A stretch of 64,000 bases of DNA from Microcoleus sp. FACHB-68 (GTDB lineage: Bacteria > Cyanobacteriota > Cyanobacteriia > Cyanobacteriales > Oscillatoriaceae). Numbering within the stretch: position 1 is the stretch's first letter; every line of letters begins with the position of its first letter. The translations under genes and the position numbers were made by a program. The DNA lies in the NCBI RefSeq assembly GCF_014695715.1, contig NZ_JACJOT010000001.1, positions 124,001-188,000 on the forward strand, in the 5' to 3' direction. The notes beneath the pieces are model-generated. The model did no database searches. It was not told the DNA's origin and saw nothing but the letters and a program-made list of their open reading frames with translations. Shown here piece after piece: positions 1 through 7,273 of the stretch.

Positions 1-382
1 CTGGATGGCAATAATATTTAAATTCCAGCAAATTATGAAACGGATCTTCTAAAAAGAAGGTGCGATGTTCTGTGGGTAAGCCAGTAAACCGGCGCTTTGG
101 CTGCTCTCTAAAGAGTAGCTGTTTTTGTTGCGCTCGCTCTAGCAAGGCTTCCCAGTCGGCTTCTGCGGTGAAAACCAGCCCAAAATGGCGCGGGTAAATC
201 GTTCTTTGGGGCGTTAGAGGTTCGCGGGTGACGTGGGCGACAATTTGATGGCCGCAAAGATTGAGAATGATAGAATTCGGGGATTCTCGCCCAATTTCGC
301 ACCCCAAGCCATTGCCGTAAAATTCTTTTGTTTGGGCAATATCGGTGACGGGAAAGGCAAGATGAAATAAAACTTGGTTCAT
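1..382 (-). CDS. VOC (glyoxalase/bleomycin-resistance) family protein, C-terminus cut by window edge
   Basis: The reading frame starts with ATG at 382 and stays open to base 1, so about 127 N-terminal residues are present and the end lies outside the window. The N-terminus reads MNQVLFHLAFPVTDI, followed by a TKEFYGNGLGC segment. That is the usual beta-strand plus 'FY-x-LG-C' opening of vicinal oxygen chelate proteins. Near the end a DPFHNLLEFK segment matches the 'DPDGN-lEf' metal-binding strand of the fold. The metal ligands cannot be assigned surely. Similar stand-alone VOC proteins of about 140 residues are common in cyanobacteria and mostly have no known substrate. It is divergent from the DUF92 gene at 411, with only 28 bases between the two starts, so promoters must be shared or internal. 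Confidence 0.8.
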   Translation of the reverse strand, partial: MNQVLFHLAFPVTDIAQTKEFYGNGLGCEIGRESPNSIILNLCGHQIVAHVTREPLTPQRTIYPRHFGLVFTAEADWEALLERAQQKQLLFREQPKRRFTGLPTEHRTFFLEDPFHNLLEFKYYCHP

Positions 383-410
383 AATTTGGGTATTGTCAGA
401 GGTTAGTTAA

Positions 411-1196
411 ATGTTATCTACAGTTTATTCTCTGAATCCTTGGTTGGTTGCAGTTGCATTGAATACGGTTCTGCTGACGATCGCCTATTTTGCGCCGAAG
501 AAGTTACTCACACCGGCAGGGTTGTTGCACGCCTGGGTGTTGGGGGTGATCATTTGGGGGACATTGGGGTGGCGAGGCTATGCGGTGGTGATGTTCTACT
601 TTCTAGTCGGTTCTGCGGTTACGCGCATTGGCATGGCAGAGAAAGAGGCTGCCGGTATAGCTGAGAAGCGATCGGGTGCCAGAGGGCCAGAAAATGTTTG
701 GGGTTCGGCGCTTACCGGCACTCTCTGCGCCTTGGCAACTCTTCTGCCGGTTTCCGTCCCTTCTTCTATTCCTCTCGTCTCACTTTTGCTCTTAGGCTAT
801 GTAGCGAGTTTTAGCACAAAGTTATCGGATACGAGTGCAAGTGAGGTTGGCAAAGTATATGGAAAGCGGACGTTTTTGATTACGACGTTGCAGCCGGTGG
901 AACGAGGGACAGAAGGCGCAGTAAGTTTGGAAGGAACGCTTGCCGGCATCGTGGCATCGGCGCTGATCGCCTTGGTTGCTTGGGGCGTTGGGATGATTAA
1001 TTTCACAGGGGTTATCTTGTGTGTAATTGCAGCGTTTATTGCAACCAATTTAGAAAGTGTGATTGGGGCAACGTTGCAATCAAAGTTTGATTGGCTGACG
1101 AATGAAGTGGTGAATATTATTAATACGTTGATTGGTGCCGGTGTGGCGATTTTGCTAGCTTTGGCATGGAATTATTGGCTGCCGGTGTTCGTTTAG
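411..1196 (+). CDS. DUF92/TIGR00297 membrane protein, probable phytyl-phosphate kinase (VTE6-like)
   Basis: This 261-residue protein is almost entirely hydrophobic, with about six to seven membrane segments. The loop around residues 80-100 carries RSGARGPENVWGSA, and a later KLSDTSASEVGKVYGK stretch is typical of the DUF92 family. Plant VTE6, a family member, is known as a phytyl-phosphate kinase that recycles phytol from chlorophyll into phytyl diphosphate for tocopherol and phylloquinone, and the cyanobacterial homologue is thought to do the same. The start is supported by an AGAGG sequence upstream of the ATG. A small unknown ORF follows immediately and may be co-transcribed. The family call is firm; the enzymatic activity is inferred from homologues. 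Confidence 0.85.
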   Translation: MLSTVYSLNPWLVAVALNTVLLTIAYFAPKKLLTPAGLLHAWVLGVIIWGTLGWRGYAVVMFYFLVGSAVTRIGMAEKEAAGIAEKRSGARGPENVWGSALTGTLCALATLLPVSVPSSIPLVSLLLLGYVASFSTKLSDTSASEVGKVYGKRTFLITTLQPVERGTEGAVSLEGTLAGIVASALIALVAWGVGMINFTGVILCVIAAFIATNLESVIGATLQSKFDWLTNEVVNIINTLIGAGVAILLALAWNYWLPVFV

Positions 1197-1220
1197 GAAT
1201 TGAAGTGTCGGTTACGATTT

Positions 1221-1397
1221 ATGATGAACCCGACACTGCGTCGAGAAGCTGAACTTTATATTAGCCGGCAATCCCAAGCTGTTGGTTATAAAAGCTTAGT
1301 TCCAACTAACTTGCAAGAAGTATCAGACTTAGTTGTTGCTAACCTCTTTTGGTACTTGAAATTACAAGATGAATCAGAGGAAACAGTGCCGGCGTAA
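1221..1397 (+). CDS. small hypothetical protein
   Basis: This ORF of 58 codons begins at tandem ATGs (1221, 1224), 24 bases after the DUF92 stop. The frame is open further upstream to 1200, but MMNPTLRREAELYI looks like the better N-terminus. The protein is soluble and charged, with helical segments around LRREAELYISRQ and LQEVSDLVVANLFWYLKL. No family is recognised. Its position directly behind DUF92 on the same strand, without a terminator between, suggests co-transcription. It could be a spurious ORF, but the amino-acid composition looks protein-like. Confidence 0.5.
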   Translation: MMNPTLRREAELYISRQSQAVGYKSLVPTNLQEVSDLVVANLFWYLKLQDESEETVPA

Positions 1398-1460
1398 AAC
1401 TAAAAAAATCACGAATGCCGGCTTTTGTGTGGGGTGAACATCTTGCCACCCCATCTCAAA

Positions 1461-2345
1461 TTACACCCCCATGTAACGCCGGATAAAACGCTCTAAAGAC
1501 TCCATCTTCATATCAAACATTGACTCCAGCCGCGCAATTTCTTCCGGTTTGCAGAAATACTCATTTGCCAATAAAACCCGCAGCGTTCCCAAAGACTTTT
1601 GCAACTGAGGATTCAGGAACCCTAACGCATTCCGCAACCCATCAAACGCGAGTAGCGGCGGATTGAGAATAATTGGTTCTCGATTAAAAACACGGCCAAA
1701 AATGCGCGGCACATCCTCTCGCGTCAGAATTTCTGGCCCGCCAACCGATAAAATTTGATTTCTTGCCCCCTCAACTGTTACGGAATCTGCTGCAATCTTT
1801 GCCAAATCATCCGTACTTACAATCGAAGTACGATTTCTCGGATCGCCAATTAGCAAATAAATGCCGGTTTGCCGAAACCGTTCCGCCAATGGCAGCAGAT
1901 TCGAGGAAAACCCAGACGGACGCAAAATTGTGTAATTTAAGCCACTCGCCTGCAAATATTTTTCCACTTCCCGCTTTGCCTTAAACACCGGCGCATCTTC
2001 ATATCCGCGATCAACCCCCAACACCGAAGTGAAGACAAAATGCTCAACTCCTGCCTCCTTGGCAGAGTCAATCAAGTCAATATTCGCCCGGTATTCTATC
2101 GCCTGAGCACTGCCGCTACTTTCATTCGCGCCGTGAGCGGTGATCACGTATTGTACGCCCTGGCACGCCTTCTGAATATCCCGTTCTCGCTGCAAATCTC
2201 CAATGAAAATATCTGCGCCGCGCTGTTCTAGTTCCCCGTAGCGAGATGTGAGACGCACAAACGCTCTCACTTGCTTCTGCTGCTCACGCAACACTCGCAC
2301 AATTCGCCGGCCTAATCCGCCGGTTGCTCCCGTGACTAAAAACAT
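1461..2345 (-). CDS. atypical SDR / NmrA-like NAD(P)-binding protein
   Basis: This 294-residue protein starts MFLVTGATGGLGRRIV, a Rossmann nucleotide-binding motif of the TGxxGxxG type. It continues with ADIFIGDLQ (the conserved acidic 'GD' strand) and HFVFTSVLGV, where atypical SDRs have the active-site serine region. The 'YILRPSGF' region typical of NmrA/Ycf39/HCF244-type proteins appears as TILRPSGF near residue 150. The classical YxxxK pair is not evident, so it may be a binding or assembly protein, not a dehydrogenase. Cyanobacteria carry several such paralogues, including Ycf39 involved in photosystem II assembly, but this one cannot be equated with Ycf39. It is convergent with the small ORF ending at 1397. 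Confidence 0.75.
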   Translation of the reverse strand: MFLVTGATGGLGRRIVRVLREQQKQVRAFVRLTSRYGELEQRGADIFIGDLQRERDIQKACQGVQYVITAHGANESSGSAQAIEYRANIDLIDSAKEAGVEHFVFTSVLGVDRGYEDAPVFKAKREVEKYLQASGLNYTILRPSGFSSNLLPLAERFRQTGIYLLIGDPRNRTSIVSTDDLAKIAADSVTVEGARNQILSVGGPEILTREDVPRIFGRVFNREPIILNPPLLAFDGLRNALGFLNPQLQKSLGTLRVLLANEYFCKPEEIARLESMFDMKMESLERFIRRYMGV

Positions 2346-2470
2346 AGCGTTAATTCCTGCTTTAATTTAAGATTTTGAACAGCAGCCTGTGGCAAATCTA
2401 CACAGAGCATCATCCAATTGATCTGTGTGTAATTGCGTCTATCTGCGGTTCTAAATTATCCATTTAAAAC

Positions 2471-3253
2471 TTAAATTTCAACAATCACCGGCGTATGGTC
2501 ACTGGGTTTAACTAACTTTCTAGGAGATGTGTCAATCGTACAGCTCACTGACTGCTCATAGAGAGCCGGCGTCAAATAAAGATGATCGATCCGCCAACCT
2601 CTATTACGAGCAAACCCACCGCCACGATAATCCCACCAGCTAAAGTGGCCGGCTTCTTCCGTAAACTTACGAAAGGCATCCCCTAAGCCCAATTCTAAAA
2701 CAGCCCGTAATGCTTGGCGCTCCAAATCAGAAGCCATAATTTGATTCTTAAAAGCTTTGGGGTTGTGAATATCTCGATCCTCTAAAGCAATATTAAAATC
2801 TCCACAAATACACAACTGATTGTTGCTGTCAATTGCTCTTTTTAAATATTCCCGCAGCAGCTTTAGCCAGCCGAGCTTGTAGAGATATTTATCACTGCCA
2901 ACTTCAGAACCATTGGGGACATAAACATTAACAATGCGGACACCATTAAGAGTGCCGGCAATCAAGCGCTTTTGCTCATCAAACGCCTCAACTTCTGTGC
3001 CTAACACCGGCACAAACCCCATGCTGACTTCTGACATCGGCTGCCGGCTGAAAATCGCGACTCCATTGTAGGATTTCTGCCCGTAAATGTAGAGGTGGTA
3101 CCCTATATTTTCAAAGTCTGAACGAGGAAAATCTGCATCGACAACTTTAGTTTCTTGCAGACACAAAACATCTACGTTACTCACCTGTAACCAGGCAATT
3201 ACTTGCTCTAATCGGCTGCGAATCGAGTTAACATTCCAAGTTGCAATTTTCAT
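2471..3253 (-). CDS. xth: exodeoxyribonuclease III (AP endonuclease, ExoIII/Xth family)
   Basis: This 260-residue protein has the full exonuclease III motif set. It opens with MKIATWNVNSIRSR, then LCLQETK (metal-binding glutamate), NGVAIFSR, NVYVPNG (catalytic tyrosine region), CGDFNIA (Asp/Asn pair), RIDHLYLT and SDHTPVIVEI (catalytic Asp-His at the end). The length matches the bacterial family. The enzyme removes abasic sites and 3'-blocked ends in base-excision repair in the cytoplasm. It lies downstream of the decarboxylase gene on the same strand but is separated from it by a strong hairpin at 3358-3384, so it is probably transcribed on its own. Confidence 0.95.
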   Translation of the reverse strand: MKIATWNVNSIRSRLEQVIAWLQVSNVDVLCLQETKVVDADFPRSDFENIGYHLYIYGQKSYNGVAIFSRQPMSEVSMGFVPVLGTEVEAFDEQKRLIAGTLNGVRIVNVYVPNGSEVGSDKYLYKLGWLKLLREYLKRAIDSNNQLCICGDFNIALEDRDIHNPKAFKNQIMASDLERQALRAVLELGLGDAFRKFTEEAGHFSWWDYRGGGFARNRGWRIDHLYLTPALYEQSVSCTIDTSPRKLVKPSDHTPVIVEI

Positions 3254-3357
3254 TAAGCTTGCTGCTTATTTATAAATTTTCTAATGTATTTTTATTATCC
3301 ACTTAAGACAAAATACTATTTGCCAAACTTCGGTTTTTAAAATCTATACATTTAAAC

Positions 3358-3384
3358 AAAACCCTCACTTGAAGTGAGGGTTTT
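3358..3384 (-). terminator. perfect palindromic hairpin, factor-independent terminator of the upstream decarboxylase gene
   Basis: Two 13-base arms (AAAACCCTCACTT and its exact complement) flank a single central G, giving a GC-rich stem whose A/T ends supply a run of T on either strand. It lies 69 bases beyond the stop of the minus-strand ThDP enzyme and 104 bases before the xth start, so it probably ends the former transcript. The symmetry means it could work in both directions. Confidence 0.8.
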
Positions 3385-3452
3385 ATAGAATATACCATAA
3401 AAGTGGCTATTCCGATGTGTAAGTTTTAGGGACTACTCGCGTTCAAACGTAT

Positions 3453-5099
3453 TTAAATCGTGCAAGTTAGCTCTCCAGCTTTTTGAGTAAAGCGCAAATT
3501 TTCCCGATAATCAACACGGCAGTCAATCACCGACGGCACAGATTGAGCCAAAGCTTCTTTCAGCGTTGGAATAAAGTCAGCAGTTGATTCAATTCGGTAG
3601 CCTTTTAACCCCATGCTTTCAGCGAATTTAACAAAATCAGGATTGCCAAATTTAACAAAATCTGAATGACCTAATTGATTGTGTTGCTTCCACTCAATTA
3701 AGCCATAGCCACCATCATTAAAAATGATCGTAACAAAAGCCGTGCCGACGCGCAAAGCGGTTTCCAATTCTTGGCAATTCATCATAAATCCCCCGTCCCC
3801 TGTCACAGCAACAACTTGCTGTTTGGGAGCAACTAATTTAGCAGCAATTGCGCCCGGAATTGCGATTCCCATCGCCGCGAAACCATTAGAAATCAAGCAA
3901 GTATTGGGGCGTTCGCAATGATAATGCCGCGCCATCCACATCTTGTGAGCACCCACATCACAGATGACAATATCCTCTGGACCCATTACTTGCCGCAGGT
4001 CATAAATCAGTTTTTGTGGTTTAATGGGAAAGCTATCATCGTTGGCATATTGTTCGTAATCCGCCCGAATTTCTTCTCGCAATTCCAAAGCATAAGGCTC
4101 AGGTTTGCCTTGCCGGTTTGCCCGTGCCATAACTTCTTTCAGCGAATCCGAAATATCTCCCACAACTTCAACTTTGGGAATGTAGCTGCTATCAACCTCA
4201 GCATGAATAGCCCCAATATGGATAATGGGAATTTTGCCTTCACGATTCCATTTTTTCGGGGAATATTCAATCAAATCGTAACCAATGGCAATCACTAAAT
4301 CGGTATTATCAAAGCCACAACTGATGTAATCTCGCAATTGCAAGCCCACCGACCACAGCGCCAAAGGATGAGTATAAGGAATCATTCCTTTACCCATAAA
4401 AGTATTCACGACAGGAATATTTAGTTTGGTCGCAAATTCTGTAAGCGCTTCACTGGCGTTGGCTCGGATAGCTCCATTACCGACTAAAATTAAAGGATTA
4501 GTCGCTTGAGAAATCAGCTCGGCTGCCTGCTCAATACTGTTAAATGAAGCGTAAGTTTTTTCTAAGTTGCCCTTACTCAGGGGTTCGCCAAGGGCCGGCA
4601 TAGCGGCAATATTTTCCGGCACATCGATATGAACAGCACCGGGTTTTTCTGATTGTGCTCGCTTAAATGCCCGTCGCACAAGTTCGGGGGTGATGCTGGG
4701 GCGAACGATCTGGGCGTTCCATTTCGTAACGGGTGCAAACATTGCCACGAGATCGAGATACTGGTGGGATTCAATGTGCATTCGATCCGTTCCCACTTGG
4801 CCGGTAATTGCCACTAAGGGAGCACCGTCGAGGTTGGCATCCGCAACGCCGGTCATCAGGTTGGTCGCACCTGGGCCAAGGGTGGAAAGACAAACGCCGG
4901 CTTGGCCGGTTAAGCGACCGTAGACATCGGCCATGAAGGCTGCGCCTTGCTCGTGGCGTGTGGTAATAAATTGAATGGAAGAATCTCTCAGCGCTTCTAA
5001 AACGTGTATATTTTCTTCCCCAGGCAACCCGAAAATATAGCGCACTCCTTCGTTTTCCAAGCAGCGCACTAGCAATTGGGCGGTGTTCATCTCGGTCAT
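3453..5099 (-). CDS. ThDP-dependent decarboxylase, probable 2-oxoglutarate decarboxylase (acetolactate-synthase-like)
   Basis: This 548-residue protein has three-domain ThDP enzyme architecture. The PYR domain carries the catalytic glutamate (TTRHEQGAAFMADVYGR, Glu50), the central domain follows, and the PP domain holds the ThDP motif GDGGFMMN ending in NDGGYGLIEW. Automated annotation would say acetolactate synthase large subunit. The 'GMVxQW' segment after the ThDP motif of true AHAS enzymes is absent, and a succinate-semialdehyde dehydrogenase gene lies just upstream on the same strand. That pairing is the known arrangement for the cyanobacterial 2-oxoglutarate decarboxylase that, with SSADH, closes the TCA cycle. 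A GTG-free start (ATG 5099, or ATG 5090) fits MNTAQLLV homologues. The alternative is a biosynthetic acetolactate synthase. The substrate is an inference from context. Confidence 0.75.
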   Translation of the reverse strand: MTEMNTAQLLVRCLENEGVRYIFGLPGEENIHVLEALRDSSIQFITTRHEQGAAFMADVYGRLTGQAGVCLSTLGPGATNLMTGVADANLDGAPLVAITGQVGTDRMHIESHQYLDLVAMFAPVTKWNAQIVRPSITPELVRRAFKRAQSEKPGAVHIDVPENIAAMPALGEPLSKGNLEKTYASFNSIEQAAELISQATNPLILVGNGAIRANASEALTEFATKLNIPVVNTFMGKGMIPYTHPLALWSVGLQLRDYISCGFDNTDLVIAIGYDLIEYSPKKWNREGKIPIIHIGAIHAEVDSSYIPKVEVVGDISDSLKEVMARANRQGKPEPYALELREEIRADYEQYANDDSFPIKPQKLIYDLRQVMGPEDIVICDVGAHKMWMARHYHCERPNTCLISNGFAAMGIAIPGAIAAKLVAPKQQVVAVTGDGGFMMNCQELETALRVGTAFVTIIFNDGGYGLIEWKQHNQLGHSDFVKFGNPDFVKFAESMGLKGYRIESTADFIPTLKEALAQSVPSVIDCRVDYRENLRFTQKAGELTCTI

Positions 5100-5145
5100 G
5101 TAACCTTACCTCAATGATGATGTCGATCTTTGTGTGAATAGGGTT

Positions 5146-5343
5146 TTATTCCCCTACAACAGCCTGTATTTCCGGTAATTTTGAGACTACCTTTGATGCT
5201 GATAAAATCTCAAAGCGGACGATGCCACAATCATAACCAATATCTAAAATCACGCCAGGATAGACTTCATCGCTTTCTTTAATAGCAGCTTCTCCCAGGG
5301 GGATTGTCATTGAATTAGTTTCTTAGTTATAGGCTACTTTCAT
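5146..5343 (-). pseudogene. DUF2283 family protein remnant (antitoxin-like), interrupted by an early stop
   Basis: Reading from ATG 5343, the frame gives MKVAYN, then TAA at 5325-5323, then continues in the same frame for 59 further codons to TAA at 5148-5146. The downstream part contains SDEVYPGVILDIGYD and IVRFEILSASK, the DUF2283 signature ('ES-EV-PGVI-DYD ... GIEILDAS'). The stop replaces codon 7. An in-frame ATG at 5310 could allow a product lacking the first strand. DUF2283 proteins are usually encoded directly after DUF4258 proteins, as here, with a 2-base gap. It is either a recent pseudogene or an N-terminally shortened gene. The frame after the stop is undamaged. Confidence 0.75.
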
Positions 5344-5345
5344 GG

Positions 5346-5610
5346 CTAGAGTCCTCTCAAATATTTGGTGATTTGTGAAGTTTTGTACGAAGTAACCACC
5401 ACACGTTGCCAGTTTCTTCTACTACAATTCGCAGGAGCATTTCCTGCTGTAAACTTGTATCGAAGTAGCGCAGCATAAATATTTGTCGCCCCGGCTCTGC
5501 TGGAACTGTAACTTCAGGTGCTTGCAGAGCACCAGATCGGCCTTTTGATGGCTAATCTAGCGATCTGCAAGGTTTTAAAGGGCGTGAGCTGTCCACCGAA
5601 TCGGTTTCAC
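5346..5610 (-). pseudogene. DUF4258 family protein remnant (toxin-like) with two stops and two frameshifts
   Basis: A GTG at 5610, preceded by AGGAG, opens VKPIRWTAHAL. TAA (5577-5575) and TAG (about 5559-5557) then interrupt NLADR and ISHQKADLV. A one-base shift near 5530 restores ALQAPEVTVPAEPGRQIFM and LRYFDTSLQQEMLLRIVVEE, and a second shift near 5403 restores VVTSYKTSQITKYLRGL and the terminal TAG at 5348-5346. The pieced-together sequence matches the DUF4258 pattern ('H-l--l--R-I----v--vl--P' then 'vVvt-YkTS-i-KY'). DUF4258/DUF2283 pairs are treated as toxin-antitoxin-like modules. The toxin half is clearly dead while its partner has a single lesion. Confidence 0.8.
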
Positions 5611-5645
5611 CCATTCTCCTGATCACTGTGAAGGATAAATCCTCA

Positions 5646-7013
5646 TTACTTCACCCAAACTGTTTTGATATTCACAAATTCGTGAATGCCTTGGACGCTT
5701 AATTCCCGACCATATCCAGAACGCTTGATGCCCCCAAAAGGCAGCCGAGGATCGGATTTCACCAAACCGTTGATAAATACGGCACCGGCTTCTAATTCCT
5801 CAATTAAGCGCTCGCGTTCGGCTTCATCCGATGTCCAGGCACTCGCACCCAGGCCAAAAGACGTGCTGTTAGCTAGCTCAATGGCTTCATCAATACCGGC
5901 AACCCTAAACAGTAACGCCACCGGCCCAAAAAATTCCTCTTGGTATGCCGGTGAGCCTGGTGAGAAGTCCGTCAAAATTGTGGGGGGATAGAAATTGCCC
6001 GGACGATCTGACAAGGGATGTCCCCCAGTTAATACTTTTGCCCCTTTGGCAATGGAGTTTTGTACTTGGCTGTCCAAATCTTTAAGAATGTCAGGGGTAG
6101 CCAAGGGTCCAATATCTGTTGTAGCATCCATTGGATCGCCGATTCGCAATGCTTTAAATTTCTCTACGAATCGTTGCTCAAATTCATCTGCGATGCTGTT
6201 AGCAACAATAAAGCGTTTGCCGGCAATACAAGATTGGCCATTATTCAGCAATCTTGCTGTTACCGCAGTGGCTACAGCCGCTTCGAGATCGGCGCTTTGC
6301 AGGACAATAAATGGGTCGCTGCCGCCTAATTCCAAGACAGTTTTTTTAATTTGTTTGCCGGCAGCAGCCGCTAGACTCGCACCGGCGTATTCGCTGCCGG
6401 TTAAGGTGGCTGCTTTGACGCGGTCATCAGCCATTAAGTTGGCCACTTTGTCTGAGCCAATCAGTAGGGTTTGAAAGACGCCTTCGGGAAACCCGGCTTG
6501 CAGAAAAATTTCCTCAATGGCTAAGGCGCACTGGGGGACATTGGAAGCGTGTTTAAGCAAGCCAACATTGCCGGCCATTAATGCCGGTGCAGCGAAGCGA
6601 AACACCTGCCAAAAGGGAAAATTCCAGGGCATCACGGCCAAAACGGGGCCGATTGGCTGATAGCGAACAAAACTTCGGCTGGCATCGGTTGCTGCCGGCG
6701 CATCTGCCAAAAATTCAGCAGCATTGTCGGCATAATATCGGCAGACGAGGGCGCATTTTTCCACTTCTGCGATCGCAGATTTGAGAGTTTTCCCCATTTC
6801 TAGGGTCATGATTTTGCCAAACTCTTCGCGCCGGTGTTCTAAAATATCGGCAGCAGCCTTCAGCCAGTCGGCTCTTTGCGCCATTGCTACGTGCCGGTAT
6901 GCTTGGTAAGCCTGTTGAGAGCGAGCGAGTTTCGCCTCGATTTCGCTATCCGTCAGCGGCTCAAATGTTTTAAGTATTTCCCCGGTTGCAGGGTTGGTTG
7001 TTGCGATGGCCAT
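5646..7013 (-). CDS. gabD: succinate-semialdehyde dehydrogenase (aldehyde dehydrogenase superfamily)
   Basis: This 455-residue aldehyde dehydrogenase has MPWNFPFW (Asn131), LELGGSDPFIV (general base Glu228) and NNGQSCIAGKR (nucleophile Cys262), and ends in LPFGGIKRSGYGREL, all conserved and intact. Length and the start (ATTNPATGE) match the cyanobacterial SSADH of the Slr0370 type. The enzyme oxidises succinate semialdehyde to succinate in the cytoplasm. The ThDP decarboxylase follows on the same strand 546 bases downstream, with only the decayed DUF4258/DUF2283 pair between. The two genes therefore look like one pathway: 2-oxoglutarate to semialdehyde to succinate. Cofactor preference (NAD or NADP) cannot be read with confidence. 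Confidence 0.88.
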   Translation of the reverse strand: MAIATTNPATGEILKTFEPLTDSEIEAKLARSQQAYQAYRHVAMAQRADWLKAAADILEHRREEFGKIMTLEMGKTLKSAIAEVEKCALVCRYYADNAAEFLADAPAATDASRSFVRYQPIGPVLAVMPWNFPFWQVFRFAAPALMAGNVGLLKHASNVPQCALAIEEIFLQAGFPEGVFQTLLIGSDKVANLMADDRVKAATLTGSEYAGASLAAAAGKQIKKTVLELGGSDPFIVLQSADLEAAVATAVTARLLNNGQSCIAGKRFIVANSIADEFEQRFVEKFKALRIGDPMDATTDIGPLATPDILKDLDSQVQNSIAKGAKVLTGGHPLSDRPGNFYPPTILTDFSPGSPAYQEEFFGPVALLFRVAGIDEAIELANSTSFGLGASAWTSDEAERERLIEELEAGAVFINGLVKSDPRLPFGGIKRSGYGRELSVQGIHEFVNIKTVWVK

Positions 7014-7197
7014 TGCCCGATCTCCTTTTCAAACATGAACTGGGGTAGCCGGCTGCAAAACAAACATCGGCACAGCCACCCGAAGCACTTATTCTTAAAT
7101 TAAGCTTGGAATCGGTCTGTTTTCTCTCAAATTTAGATATTTTAAACCTAACTCAATAAAGTAGTGTCGGCTACTATTTTCGGGTCAGTTTTAAACG

Positions 7198-7245
7198 TAA
7201 AAAGGCAAAAGTAAAGATTTTGATCTCTTTTGACCTTTTGCCTTT
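7198..7245 (-). terminator. factor-independent terminator after the tyrosine kinase gene
   Basis: On the minus strand an 11-base arm AAAGGCAAAAG pairs with CTTTTGCCTTT across a 23-base loop and is followed by a run of T (bases 7203-7198 on the plus strand are A). It lies 29 bases after the stop of the Wzc-like gene and so closes the exopolysaccharide block. The spacer to the gabD start at 7013 holds no other gene. Confidence 0.75.
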
Positions 7246-7273
7246 GATTTGAATTTAATTACGGATTGAGCGA

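Noticed and set aside
3453-5099. Biosynthetic acetolactate synthase (ilvB) assignment
   Set aside because: The GMVxQW segment is missing and the gene is paired with SSADH; kept as an alternative only.
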